The notes under the pieces: model-generated
Database searches by the model: none
Seen by the model: the letters and a program-made list of their open reading frames with translations, nothing else
Told to the model about the DNA's origin: nothing
Part shown: positions 21,619-32,431 of the stretch, piece after piece
Layout: each line of letters begins with the position of its first letter
How positions within the stretch are numbered: the first letter of the stretch is position 1
Assembly: GCA_002900995.3 (NCBI GenBank)
Contig: CM035312.1
Coordinates: forward strand, 2,996,602 to 3,060,601
Direction: 5' to 3'
Source: Ganoderma boninense
Lineage: Eukaryota > Basidiomycota > Agaricomycetes > Polyporales > Polyporaceae
Length of the DNA: 64,000 bases
Made by a program: the position numbers and the translations under genes

Positions 21619-22800
21619 ACAGTCGTCGTGACTAGATTCGGATGGACAACGATTTGACAGTGGGTGTCGAGGTTGTCCGCTGAGCTCGTGCCTTGCGCGT
21701 TGACAGAGAAAGGCTCCCCGTACACCTCCGTCCGCTCCTCGGGGACGATGGGCGAAAGAGGCACGTCAGGATGCGTCCCTATACCGTTCTCCTCCTCGAG
21801 CTTCTCGCCAAGCACCTCCAGGGAGGTCCAGATCGGCCTCTCTTTCTGGCTGAAGTACGCGAGCTTCTGCTCGGTCTCGAAGGTGACGATGGTGGCCTGC
21901 GATCTCTGGTCGACGCCATTCTTCTCGCCTGCTACTTCTCATGCTCACCGCCTTTTACCGAGCCACGCTTCCTCGAACGATCCCTCCGCGGCATCTCCGA
22001 CGCCCTGCAAAACTCCGACCGCACCGTCCACGTGCTCCAGGCGTCCTCGCTACGGGAGCATCCTGAGCATCACGATCGCCTCCTCGCGCGTGAGCTCGAC
22101 GCCGGATTCGTACACTGATGTTGTAGACGGCGCACGCGGGGGCTCGCGGGTGGCTGGGGAGCAGCGGTGTCTTGACACGGGCTTGTGTCCAAGTCGGGTC
22201 TCTGCCACGACGGAGTGGTATACATTGCGAAGGAAGGACAACTCTAGGCGAGCTTGTGAGTTCCGATGGCGTGTTTGGTGGCTGGGTTTTCGGGAACCGG
22301 CCATTCTGTCCAAGCTGCGCAGGCGGCGTGCGTACGCCTATGGGTGATCGATGAGTTTACTGCAGGCCGTTTTGTTAAGACGGAGAAAACGTACTTAAGA
22401 TGCTTGATCCATTCGCCCTGTTCGAGGGACGCCTTGTTCGACATGTCGTCGTGGAGGCGCCAGAACTCGTTCGCGTCCTCGGTCGCACCGGCGATCAGGA
22501 AACCCATGTTCTCGAATTCCTGCTCCGTCTTCGCATGCACATGCAAGAACGTCTCGCGCCTGATCTCGAGCCCTCTGCGAGCTTCTCCACCTTCGCACTA
22601 ACGTGCGCTCGAACAATGGGTCGGCGTGCCCCTTGTCGATGCGCTTGCGCTTGCCCTTCCCGGAAGACTCGGGCGGATGAAGCTCGGGTGCGCAAGCTCG
22701 TCGACCATCGCCTTGCCATGGCCGTAGACATCCGTGACTTTGAACGGCGGCGAGGTCGGCTCTCGTGTTGAACATGAGGTGGTGGCGGTCCTGACTCCTC
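21619..22800 (-). pseudogene. frameshifted gene of unknown family
   Basis: Minus-strand pieces in different frames appear to come from one protein: VTDVYGHGKAMVDELAHPSF, then SSGKGKRKRIDKGHADPLFE, then ETFLHVHAKTEQEFENMGF with LIAGATEDANEFWRLHDDMS and GEWIKHLK, then after an intron or gap VYESGVELTREEAIVMLRML, and finally QATIVTFETEQKLAYFSQKE with IWTSLEVLGEKLEEENGIGTH. At least three frame changes are needed, several without plausible splice sites, so this is most likely a decayed gene. Its 3' end leads directly into the tandem array. The style is of an agaricomycete multi-copy family; I do not recognise a function. Some joins may be introns (for example a GT at about 22395), so a functional spliced gene is not fully excluded. 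Confidence 0.5.
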
Positions 22801-22820
22801 GCCTTCTGCCTCGCCGTCAT

Positions 22821-23949
22821 CTCCGGGACCGAAGTGAGGTGTTTTCCTTCCGTTCGAGGGCTTGACTGTGGGAAGCCTTCTTCAGGCCGGCCTTATATTT
22901 GAAGAGGGTACGCCCGTACCTAGCCCGGGGAAGTAGGATGACGGGATCAACGGGGGCTCGGTGGTGAGACCGAACTGTGGGAGCGCAAACTTACTGGAGC
23001 CGTGTGAGGACTTGGTGTGTGCAAGAGTAGATTCTGGCAGAAGAAGTTGTCTTGGAGGGAGGCGTGCTGCTCTTGGCGACGTCTGCGTCGTTACCGAGAA
23101 GACCCGCTTGTCCGTCAACGTTCAACACGCTTACGCTACATCAGGAACAGCGCCCTTACTGGGTCTGCTCAGCCTCAGCCATCCCCACCGGAACCTCACC
23201 ATCCTCTAGCCCTAGTACCCCATCTTCGTTTTCAAACCCCTAAGCTCCCACTACCTGAGCGACGGGCAGAATGGTGAGAAGGCTTACGACCAAAATATGG
23301 AAGTCTCCCGAGGGAGACCCGGTGCATGCTCAGGACGTTCGCGGGCCTGGGATGTTGGCGATATTCGGAAGGGGGATCCTTGAAGGCCACAAGCGCACTG
23401 AGCTCATGTTCGGGCCGCATATATGCTGCCAGAGGATTGAAACATTCAACAGGTACACGGTGGAAAACCACGACGACATGCCTGGAGCTACGCCCTTTGA
23501 ACTGCTAACATATCCCTCGTTTCAGTAATCTTGACCCTCTCCTTCTAACCCTTGTGCTGCTCCCTCGGGCTCCGAAAGTCGTCATTTGTCGATACGAAGT
23601 CAGAGACCCGCGCCGTCATTGACGAAATCCACAAGCTTCTTACTTTTGGCCAAACGGTTGCTGAAGTCCGTGGTGAGACTCTCGGGCATACGAGAGAGAG
23701 TGAATGAGTGAGAGAGGATGGGGGAGGACCGAGAGAGGCTGGATGGGAAGGCGTGGTGGCTAGCGAACGACAAGGGCGAGGGCGGCGTTTGTCGCTCAAT
23801 GCGCGCCCACGTGACATCCGCGTCCGCTGGACGCACCACATCACACCGGATGAACATGCCTTTACATGACCTTGTGGAGAAAAAAACACAAAGTCGGTCC
23901 AACCTTCTTATTCATCTCCACTCCTCTCCCACAAACGTGTTCGTGAAGG
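22821..23949. other. no clear gene; one 85-codon plus-strand frame
   Basis: The plus-strand frame 23271-23528 (85 codons, with MLAIFGRGILEGHKRTELMF) reads like protein but has no recognised family or splice partners. Everything else is short overlapping frames. Part of 23570-23949 may hold degraded 5' exons of the BAH-domain relic that follows. Confidence 0.3.
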
Positions 23950-25640
23950 GCATCCTCCACAGCGAATGGTCCCAGCGTTCAGTATTGCCTGCGCTGCCGC
24001 CCATCCCTGCCCCCGCCACGTACAAGGGAAACGCCCCCAAAGACCACAAGGAACGTGCCGCAGCCCCTTCTCCTCCAGCCAAGTCTCAAACCATCGCGGC
24101 ATCCCCTTCCAAATCCCAATCTCGATCCCCAGCAAATCCCCGCGTCGATCAAACCCCTGTTCCATCCCCAGCTCATGTATCTCATTCACAATCACAATTA
24201 CAATCCAAGGAGGTGAAGAGGGAGCCGTCGGCAGCGAAGGCCAAGACGCCTACCCCTGACGTCGACCTCCCCCAGGACATGGACGTCGATATCGGTGGCA
24301 CGCCCGAACCTGAGCCAGTCATGCAGGATTGGCAAGAGACGGCGAGAGTCTGGAAATTATCTGCCAGCTGGAGAAGGGCCTCCCTCGCTGGCAGGGCTTT
24401 GCGAGCGTGGGTTGGGTGGACGACATCGCTCCCGTGAGTACCCGAACCCTCTGCCATTCTTTGCATATTTGGAAACCGATCGGACGCGCCGGTAGGACCG
24501 CATGGTAGACATCGTAACAACTCTGTCCAAGTATAGGGATGAGAGGTACGTTCTTGGTCGAAATATGTGAACCGGCAAGCCCTGTGTGGGATTCATACGG
24601 TCATTCTCTAGCGGGGACCGGCCTGCCGCGAGCCTGGAAGGCGTCCCGGAGGAGACGAGCATACCTGATTTGTCGTTCAATGTGAGCATGCATTCATTCA
24701 TCTTCGCCGGGTTCCACCTCCAACTGTTCATAGTTCCCGCTCTCGCTACGCCTTGTTGAGGTCAGCTTTCCATATCCGCGTAATCTTGTTTTTAGGATTC
24801 TGACGAAACCTCGCAGAGCCGTGCCCGTATGAACTACTACGAGACATCGCAGTCGTTCGACAAGGAGATGTCTCAACTATCCTTGAAAGCGCGTCGGTGG
24901 TATGAGCTCGGCACTGACGCTTATGGAAACGTCCTCACGTTACAAGTGTGTAAATACGCTTCCATTACCCCATCTCACGCCCTCAATTCTCTCGCAATCA
25001 GCGATTCTATCAAGCCCTCACGTCTCCAAAACCTCCGACATCCCCGCATAGCTCCCCGACCAAGGTTTGCTTCACTTCCAGCAGGACTGGGCACGGCTAC
25101 GCCCTTGCATTCCAACGAGGGAGATCCTGCTACGAGAGTAACGACCTTCCGAGTTTCAGAAAAGAAAAGAAAAACGTGGATGAGGTCAACTACAAGGGAT
25201 GGACGATCCGCCTCGCGGATTGGCTTCACCTCAGCAACCCGGACGATCCGAGCAGGCCAATCGTGGCGCATGTGCTCAGGTGTTTCGTGTCGGAAGAGGC
25301 GTACGTCACTTGTTCTGGCGACCGCGTACGAGCGAATTAACGGAACGTCTAGCTTGCAGTCAGCGGAGAGGGCAGCTAGGCGTTTCAGTATGCTGGTACT
25401 ACCGCCCTGAACAGGCGAGTTGGTAATGCGTTACCGAACGGGCGGCGCAACGCTGATATTCCACCCGTCAGACAGACAATTCTGGGAACAAGAGGTCTTC
25501 AAGACCGGTACTGTCGTCCGCTAGCGTATTTTGCGCATATGCTGGCTCGCTAACACTGTCTCATTTCCGCCTGCTAGGGCACTTCGCCGATCACCCGCTT
25601 GAGGACATGGCCGGGGAAGTTGGCCAAGACTCGCTCACGC
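23950..25640 (+). pseudogene. RSC1/RSC2-like chromatin-remodelling subunit (BAH domain), broken copy
   Basis: Spliced pieces read as the part of an RSC-complex subunit between bromodomain and BAH domain. They are DMDVDIGGTPEPEP, then (after a frame change near 24335) DGESLEIICQLEKGLPRWQG ending at a GTGAGT near 24437, DRMVDIVTTLSKYRDER, GDRPAASLEGVPEETSIPDL, ARRWYELGTDAYGNVLTLQ, LASLPAGLGTATPLHSNE, then (after a second frame change in the A-rich run at 25157-25175) YKGWTIRLADWLHLSNPDD, SRPIVAHVLRCFVSEE, GQLGVSVCWYYRPEQ, and DRQFWEQEVFKTGHFADHP. The last five blocks are the BAH domain, which binds nucleosomes in RSC. Introns are retained. Homology stops after about 25610, before the BAH domain is complete. 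Two frameshifts plus truncation indicate a pseudogene made by DNA duplication; the functional gene should lie elsewhere in the genome. Family recognised from motif order. Confidence 0.72.
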
Positions 25641-26785
25641 CGAGAAGATAGCGCTGCACGGTCCCCGACTCGCCCCACCGGCTGCAATTCCCGCGCATGG
25701 TGGGGATGAATATTCCGCATTCCAAGGCCATTCGCAGGCGCAATTGGCTCCCGACAGACTGGGCAAGCCGGCGGACATGTCCGGAAGGAGAAGCTCCTCC
25801 TTCGCACACTGAGGCCGCACGACGCCGAGCTGAGGTCAAACGCAACGTTGAATTGATGGACGTGTGCAGAGGCTTATGGTGGAAGGGCGACGGTGGAGCA
25901 GATTGACGGCTTCCACCAGCTTCCACCCACGGAGTGTGTGAAGGGGCAGCGCAGGCGTTCCCACCGCGTTCGACGACGGGTGTCCGTGGCCCATGGAGAA
26001 AAGCCCCACGAATGGATCCGTATGTACCATGTCATTAAGTTGCGTGGAAGTGGCGTACAGTGGGTGATGCCGGTAGTGCTGCAGGAACGATTCAACAAGA
26101 GACGAGCGCATGAAACAACGACAGAGACCCAGACCAGATGAGGGGACGGCGGATGAGGGATGAAATAGTCATGGAGACGAGGTATGGGAGACGGCAAGGT
26201 ATGGAGACGAACGGCATGCATAGCAACGCGAGGACAACAATGCAAACGGGTGGAGTTCCCCCACACAATAATAATCAACTTGAGCGCACAAAAAGCGGAC
26301 ACACAGCATGGCTGCAGCGAATCCGGAAAGCATACGAAGCGGACAAGACGGACGAATGGCAAGTAGAAGGGGACGACGGGGCAGCGGGGACGAAGGCGAA
26401 GATACGGGGGGTGTGGCGAAATCGGATGCAGATGCCGATGCGGGGAAACCGGAAAGGGGGCGGGGGAGGATGTGAATGGCGGGTTGCTGTCGCTCGGACG
26501 CAGTCCAGAACGACGATGTCGAAAACAGCCGGGAGGGCGAGAGCCAGCCGACGCCCACCAACGACAGCGCTGTGCCTCGGGCTGCCGACAGAATTACATG
26601 TCTGACCTTGCAAAACTGGCGCGCATCGGCGCATATAAATCATCTTCCTCGCTCCCCTCACTCGCTCCCAGTGCCCCATCCGCCACCTCGGGGGCGCTGC
26701 CAACGAGATCCGCCATGGCCGTCATCCCACGCAGAACACACCGGCCAGGGTCTGCTAGTGCGATGGTGATGCCAATCATAACATG
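25641..26785. other. no supportable gene
   Basis: Overlapping frames on both strands up to 155 codons, none with a motif. This stretch separates the BAH relic from the copia remnant and may include the truncated 5' part of the latter, since no matching 5' LTR was found. Confidence 0.35.
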
Positions 26786-29268
26786 ATTTCTCGGATCTAA
26801 AGGCCAGCCTGCACGCAATCCACGCCGCCCACGACCACACATTCCGTGGCATTGGCCGCGGCGACATGTGGATCATCATCCCAACAAACGAGGACGGCAC
26901 CGAAACTACCCGCGTCCTTCTCCGAAATGTCCTTCACGCGCCTTCAATGGACGTTACACTTGTGTCCATTGGACGCATTGTGTGGTCGGGGTCCACGGTT
27001 GAGTTCCAGTCCATGGGGTGCCGGATTGACAATGCCATGGGTGATGTCTTCGCCTGCATCTCGCTCGTACGGACCCTGTACAGGACGACGATGCGTCGCG
27101 GCGAGGCCGCCATGCCGACGCGTGAGGGGGAGGAGGAGGAGCCGACGGAGACGCGCGCAATCACGTTGGATGAGGCGCACCGGATGCTGGGTCACATCTC
27201 CTACGCTGCAGCGCGCGACGCCATCACAAGGGGCCTGGTGAAGGGGGTCAGCCTGATCCCTGGCAGCAAACTGACAGCCTGTGATGCATGCGAGGCTGGG
27301 GAGATGTCGCGGAAGCCAATTGCGAAGGAACGCGTCCGACCCCGCGCCGCTGCTGTAGGCGATGAGGTCCACTCTGACATCTGGGGGGCTGCAGGCACCG
27401 AAACCCTTGGACGCCGCCTCTACAACTCGCTGTTCATCGATGATCACAGCCGCCACACCATGGTCTACCTCTAACGCGCCAAGGCCGAGACATTCGAGTC
27501 GTACAAGAAGGTCGAGGCCTTCTATCGGACCCAGAAAGGCGTCCAGATCAAGTGCCTCCGCACGGATCAAGGGGGCGAATACCTCTCGAACGAGTTCTCG
27601 GACCACCTCGCGGCGCATGGCACGACTCGCAAGCTTACGGTGCATGACACGCCCGAATACAACGGCGTTGGCGAGCGTGCGAACCGTATGCACTTCGAAG
27701 AGGGTGCCCGCGATGCTGGATGACAGCGGCCTGCCCAAGGCGCTATGGGGCGAGGCTCTCAACTACGCAGTCTATACGAAGAACCACACGCGCCCTCGAC
27801 GGCAAGACGCCGCATGAGGTCTTCTGGGGCTCGAAGCCCGACATCTCACACCTGCACCCTTGGGGGTGCGAGGTCCGTGTACATACCCCCGGCGGCTCGA
27901 AGCTCGCAGACCGCGCCCGGATCGCACGCTGGGTGGGCTGGGACGAGGCCTCAGATGCGCACCGCATCTACTGGCCGGACCGCCGTATTGTGACGGTTGA
28001 ACGGAGCGTCCGGTTCAACGTCGTCAACAATGACGTCGTGGTGCCGCTTGAGGGGGAGAGGGACGAGGATGACCCAGGACCGGGAACAGTAACTCACCTG
28101 GACAAGCGTGCCACCACGCCGTCGCTACAGCCCGTCCCTGACACCTCGACCGATGAGCGCTGAGCCTCCACCCCTCGAGCTTGAACCCCCTGCTATCCCT
28201 TCCTCCCAACCACTTGCTGATACAAAGCCTGTTGAGGCTGAAGAAGTTCCCGAGCCCGTGTCTGGGCGGCCCAAGCGCGTCCGAAAGGAGTCGGAGTGCG
28301 TGAAAAGGTTGAGGAGTGGCGAGGGGAGCGTTGGTGGACGACGGAGCAGACGGTTGTTGCCGAAAGGAATGCGAGAGGGGACCGAGAGCGCAAAGAAGAC
28401 GATCGTATAGGAGGTTGAGGACGAGGAGTGATTCGTGCTGGTGTCGGAGGAATGGGAGGACTGGGAGATGGTTGAGCTGGTGATGGCGACCGCGACGGGA
28501 GAAGCCGAGTGCCTGGATCCGACGTACGCGGAGGCCAAGAAGCGGCCCGATTCGCCCAAGTGGCTAGCTGCCATTCAGGCGGAGTTCGATTCTCTGAAGG
28601 CGAACGGCACCTGGGAACTCGTTGCCGGACCCTCCGACGGCAGCAATGTCGGCGGCCGGACATCGTGTTCGCCGTCTCGACCCTTGCGCAATACTCTGAG
28701 AACCCGGGCTGGACGCACTGGGAGGCGATGAAGTGGGTCTTCAGGTACCTGGTGGGGACGCGACACCTCTCGCTGGTGTACGGCAGTGGGAAGGACGGGT
28801 TGGAAGGGTTTATGGATGCGGACGGGTCCTCGCAGGAGCACAGGCGAGCTATAACGGGGTACGTCTTCCTTGTTGACGGTGGCCCGGTTTCGTGGGCTTC
28901 CAAGAAGCAGGAGCTGGTCACGCTCTGGACGGCCGAGTCGGAGTACGTCGCCGCCACGCACGCCGCGAAGGAGGCCATCTAGCTGCGGCGCCTCGTTCGT
29001 GAGGTCTCCGAACCTCTCTCCGAGCCCACCACTCTCCATGGCGACAACCAGGCCGCGATCGCGCTCACCAAGGACGGCTCCTACCACGCCCGCACAAAGC
29101 GTATTGACATTCGTTATCATTTCATCCGCTATTCCATTGAAGCCGGCTCCATCCGACTCATCTACATACAGCCCCACGGACGACCAGACGACCGACATTC
29201 TGACGAAGGCGCTTCCCTCCGTCAACGTCAAGCACTTCGCGACTGCGCTCGGCCTCGCGCCCGCTTGA
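26786..29268 (+). pseudogene. Ty1/copia polyprotein remnant (protease, integrase, RNase H)
   Basis: The order of domains (integrase before reverse transcriptase) identifies a copia element. Recognisable parts: the pre-integrase region with FRGIGRGDMWIIIP and LLRNVLHAPSMDVTLVS; LDEAHRMLGHIS with CDACEAGEMSRK (integrase zinc site); integrase core with HSDIWG, FIDDHSR and EYNGVGERANR; GWDEASDAHRIYWPDRR; the start of the RT domain (DSPKWLAAIQAEFDSLKANG); then an abrupt jump near 28650 to RPDIVFAVSTLAQYSENPGW and the RNase H part (GYVFLVDGGPVSWASKKQE, AESEYVAATHAAKEA). Defects: TAA at 27472, frameshifts near 27720 and 27790, a TAG at 28980, and loss of the whole RT catalytic core. Gag and a 5' LTR are missing. 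The element cannot move on its own. Confidence 0.85.
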
Positions 29269-29275
29269 GGGGGAG

Positions 29276-29496
29276 TGTTGGAGAACGGAGGAGTCGGGCA
29301 AGCGGGAGCACGAGGCCGATGACGACGCCCCTCGGCTAGTGGTGCTGCATGTCGCAAGTACGTTGGCCTCGGTTTCTCTCTTGTTCTATATCTTGTCTGA
29401 ATGTCTTGCACGTCTTGTAGCTTGATTGTCTTGTTTGTTCTATGTACTTATAGCAGGTTAGATTACGCTGCTCACCTCAGTCCCGCGTACCACGCA
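29276..29496 (+). repeat. putative 3' LTR of the copia remnant
   Basis: Immediately after the polyprotein stop (TGA at 29266-29268) comes a purine tract (GAGGGGGAG) and then TGTTGGAG, the usual arrangement of polypurine tract and LTR start. The right boundary is uncertain; I place it provisionally at the CA of CCACGCA near 29496. No second copy was found in the window to confirm the edges. Confidence 0.5.
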
Positions 29497-29624
29497 TTGA
29501 CTGAGTACGTCTTCCTATGTGTCCTCCGAGTCCTCCTGGTTCCCGTCGCCATTGTTTGAGGAGCAACTGGGGCTGCGAGGTGCTACTATGTCACACGAAG
29601 CATCAGAGAGGCCAGGTAAACGCG

Positions 29625-29740
29625 CCGTACTATTTGAACGAACCGTCCTGTTTATGTTTGATGCACCGCGCACACTTGCCCATTGGACGACTACTGAGGC
29701 AAACAGCGGTCCGCATGCGCACAGTCGCACCACCGACCCG
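29625..29740 (-). pseudogene. decayed copy of the Zn2Cys6 cluster gene
   Basis: The minus strand here is clearly related at the DNA level to the cysteine-cluster part of the gene at 15.3-16.1 kb. The first half of the cluster reads CAHADRCLPQ (cf. CAHASAVCLRSP) and the second half, in another frame, GKCARCIKHKQD (cf. SKCARCIGRKQD), followed by a stop. A frameshift inside the cluster and a TAG make it non-functional. Only about 115 bp align, so the copy is a fragment. Confidence 0.65.
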
Positions 29741-30436
29741 GGAACGCATGGAATGACCTCCAGTCCCGTACGGTACGATGCGTCCTGGTCTGACTGGCGA
29801 ATCCCTCACTCACGCGCCGCAAGCTGCCCGCAAATATTCGCTTGATGGATGGGCTACCAGGGGTAAGACGCTTACGGGGAATCATCGGGGATAATGCAGA
29901 GAGTGTTTGATTTTTTCTCTAAGCGATGTACAGGCCAGATCAGAACATAGAATTTCCAGTGTGGTCGCCCTCCATGGGGCGTGTGTAGTGTAGATGTAGA
30001 TCGCTTAACGACTACGCGCAATTGGCGACTTACTCGCCGCTCTAAAGCGCCGGGAAAGCGCGTTCTCGCGTCCGGGGGCGCTTAGTCCTCCCCTTACCCA
30101 GTCGCCGTTCTGTCCACCAAGGCCCTCGTTATCGAATATATGTCTAGTATTCAGCATCGCAGGGACTTTCCCCGAATCTCCTGACCCTCCCTGAGGTCGG
30201 GGAGAGGTCTCACTGCTGGCGGGCCAGACACTTGGGCCGTCTGGGCCTGTAGATCGCTGAGAGAAAAATCAAGCGCTTTCTCGATCATCCCCGTAAGCGT
30301 CCGGCTACGCCGGTGATGCGATGTCTCTCCATCTATTTCTGGCATCACCCGCTAAGTAACAAGAATAAGCTGACTCTCACAATCGTGTGAATGCTAGCTC
30401 GAAGATCGGACGGGAAAGTACAGGCGTAAGACGCAT
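29741..30436. other. no gene seen
   Basis: Only short frames without motifs. No repeat ends were recognised, although the preceding Zn2Cys6 fragment and following dispersed repeat suggest that it is old repeat sequence. Confidence 0.35.
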
Positions 30437-30770
30437 CTCACAGCTGTCTGCATAGCGGCGAACTTTTTACACAAACAGGCCGACCTTCAAGCTTCAAGCT
30501 TCAAGTTCAGATACCGAAAGCATCGCATTATTAGTGTAGGTGAAGAACACTCCTGAGATTTTAAAAATGAATCAACGACCCACACAGATCATGCAGGTGA
30601 GTCTTGTCCCGTCTCGTACTGTACAATGCATTTTAGAGTGTTGCCCATCTATCGCGCTCGCGACGTGTGGTCCCTCACGTGTTTGCGTCAGTGCTCAAAC
30701 ATGCCCTGTTCTTCTCCCGTTTGCTCTCCTCCTGCGCGCCCCGATTTCCTCCCACACCCAGCCCTGTTGC
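30437..30770 (+). repeat. dispersed repeat related to 18.7 and 20.1 kb
   Basis: The left part (30437-30590) resembles 18720-18860: both share CAGCTGT-TGCATA, a TTTTACRCA block and TCAAGTTCAGAYACCGAA. The right part (30600-30770) resembles 20078-20250. The left part also contains a short direct triplication of CAAGCTT (30487-30507). Type unknown; it may be a non-coding end of a retroelement. Confidence 0.55.
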
Positions 30771-31222
30771 AACAGGTGCTCGATAGAGGGAGCAGTGACT
30801 CCGTGAGGACTGCCTGAGGCGCTGAGAGCTGTTGCAACAGGGCTCGCGATCGACTTACTGTAGGCAACGTTAGTCAGACTCTCGTGCAATGTGCCACAAG
30901 TGCTCGTATACGTTTCCTCCTCACATTGAGTTCTCCATGTCGGGGGAGGGGGGGGTTGTGAGCACTGGGACGTAGCACCTGGCCCTCTTGCATGAGGGCT
31001 CGCGATGGCACAGTGTGCGGACCACTCTTGCAACAGACTGAGGCGCTGGGCCCTCTTGCATGAGGGCTCGGGCACAGTGTGTGGACCACTCTTGCAACAG
31101 ACTGAGGCGCTGGGCCCTCTTGCATGAGGGCTCGGGCACAGTGTGCGGACCGCACTTCTGCAAGGGAGCGCCCAAGCCCTTTTGCAAGAGGGCTCGGTAT
31201 AATATACCAGCCCTCTTGCAAA
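30770..31222. repeat. cluster of TTGCAA/TTGCAT-centred palindromes with tandem units of 64-68 bp
   Basis: Two perfect palindromes CTGTTGCAACAG occur near 30768 and 30829. Three near-identical tandem units then start at GGCCCTCTTGCATGAGGGCT (30981, 31049, 31113; spacings 68 and 64), each followed by GGCACAGTGTG-GGACC and CACTCTTGCAACAGACTGAG. Two further variants (CCCTTTTGCAAGAGGG near 31179 and CCCTCTTGCAAAAGGG near 31212) close the cluster. Most of the cores are followed by GCTCG. Each core could form a hairpin. The array supplies the first codons of the ORF starting at 31124. Confidence 0.8.
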
Positions 31223-32107
31223 AGGGTGTGTGGACTCTACGTGGACGGGCTGAAGAAGCATGTCGAGGATGAGCATCTCCTCCTGTACCGGCTCAGGTGC
31301 ATCCACTGCGGGACAGAGAATCGGGACGGCCCCTACCGCCGCACCCACGGCCTGGCGAGTTTGTGTCCCCAAAATCCGCGCTTCCAGCAGGCCAGCCTTG
31401 CTGTACCCCAATCCACCCCGAACCCCCAACCTCCTCAGCAAACTTTTCCTACAGACGGCACCATCCGCGCCCTGAATGACATCCCACGCGCACCAAGCAA
31501 CCTAGGCAACGTGTCGTCTTCCAGCAACCTCGTCGCGAATACGGCCTCCAAATACCAGGATGCACTAGGACGACGCCTCGATAAGCGTTTTGAGTCGCTG
31601 TGGTCGTCTCGCTACGCGCGCGGTCCAACCACTCGTGCGGATCTGGCCACCGAGCCTGCCTATCGAACCCCTGCGGCGATCCTATCCCTCCATCCCCAGC
31701 AGTACAAGGCGAATCGCCGTCCTGCAGTCGCTTCCGCGGCCGCGGCTGCCCCAATTTCCTCCTCCCAGAGATTCATCGCTCCCGACTTGCTCGTCGCGCG
31801 TCAGCCCGAAGACGCCCACAACGTCTCTGAGTTCGGTTCGGCTTTCCCTTCCAAGCCCATGGACAGCGAGGACAGACGGCGCGATCCGCGTGGCAATCGT
31901 GCGAGTCACTGGGCTCTTCAGCAACCCACACAGGCCCCGCTAACGCCCGGTCTGCAGGCTGTCCTTGCTGGGTCTCTCAACGCCAGACAACGCGCGGCCG
32001 AGCGCCTTCCTCAAACTCCGCCTGTGCGGTTTTCTCTCCCAGTTTCTCCTCAGGCTTCCGATGACTTCAGAACTAGCTCGCTAGAGGGGCGCGAAATGCT
32101 TGCTCGT
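31124..32107 (+). pseudogene. hypothetical ORF, 5' part, split by the gypsy element
   Basis: An open frame of 328 codons stops being host sequence at 32107, the last base of the target duplication; its frame continues at 45702 and runs to a TAA at 45921-45923, giving about 402 codons without interruption if the insertion is removed. The first roughly 25 codons derive from the palindromic repeats, so the true start may be elsewhere (for example upstream of GLKKHVEDEHLLLYRLRCIHC). That segment has a CxxC and a following C, a possible partial zinc-binding site; the rest is Ser/Ala/Pro/Gln-rich and probably disordered. No family was recognised. It may be a gene or simply an open frame of an older repeat, but a 74-codon exact continuation after the insertion favours coding. 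Confidence 0.5.
32103..32107. repeat. left target-site duplication, CTCGT
   Basis: CTCGT precedes the left LTR and is repeated directly after the right LTR at 45697-45701. A 5-bp duplication is normal for Ty3/gypsy integrases. Confidence 0.93.
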
Positions 32108-32359
32108 TGTAAGGCCTCCGCCTCATCCCTAATGAGGCAGGCCTCGGAACGCCCGTCGGAGTTCCCAATCGGGGAACTGTATAGTTAGTGGCGGGGTGGC
32201 TGAGCGCGCCCCCCCGTCTTGGCCTCCCGCAAGGGAGAGTCTTCCTTAGCTTTTACTATCACACCGTTTGTACGTTCGCCTGGAGTTATATACTCGGTAC
32301 TACGTATATTCTGCGTGATCAAAGCTCCACCCCGCCAGACGCCCGGCGGGAACTTTACA
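32108..32359 (+). repeat. 5' LTR, 252 bp
   Basis: Starts TGTAAGG and ends TTTACA (TG...CA). By eye it is identical over all 252 bp to the copy at 45445-45696. It contains a TATA-like TTATATAC near 32286. No tRNA-complementary primer site was recognised just downstream, so self-priming, common in some fungal Ty3 elements, is possible but unshown. Confidence 0.93.
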
Positions 32360-32431
32360 CTTTTTTACGTACTCTGCTTAACTCTAACTCTCGGCGACAA
32401 CCCAGTTAACTAACTGGGACAACCCGACGTT

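Noticed and set aside
30768..31222. CRISPR-like array
   Set aside because: Only a few repeats with palindromic cores, spacers are near-identical rather than unique, and the window is eukaryotic.
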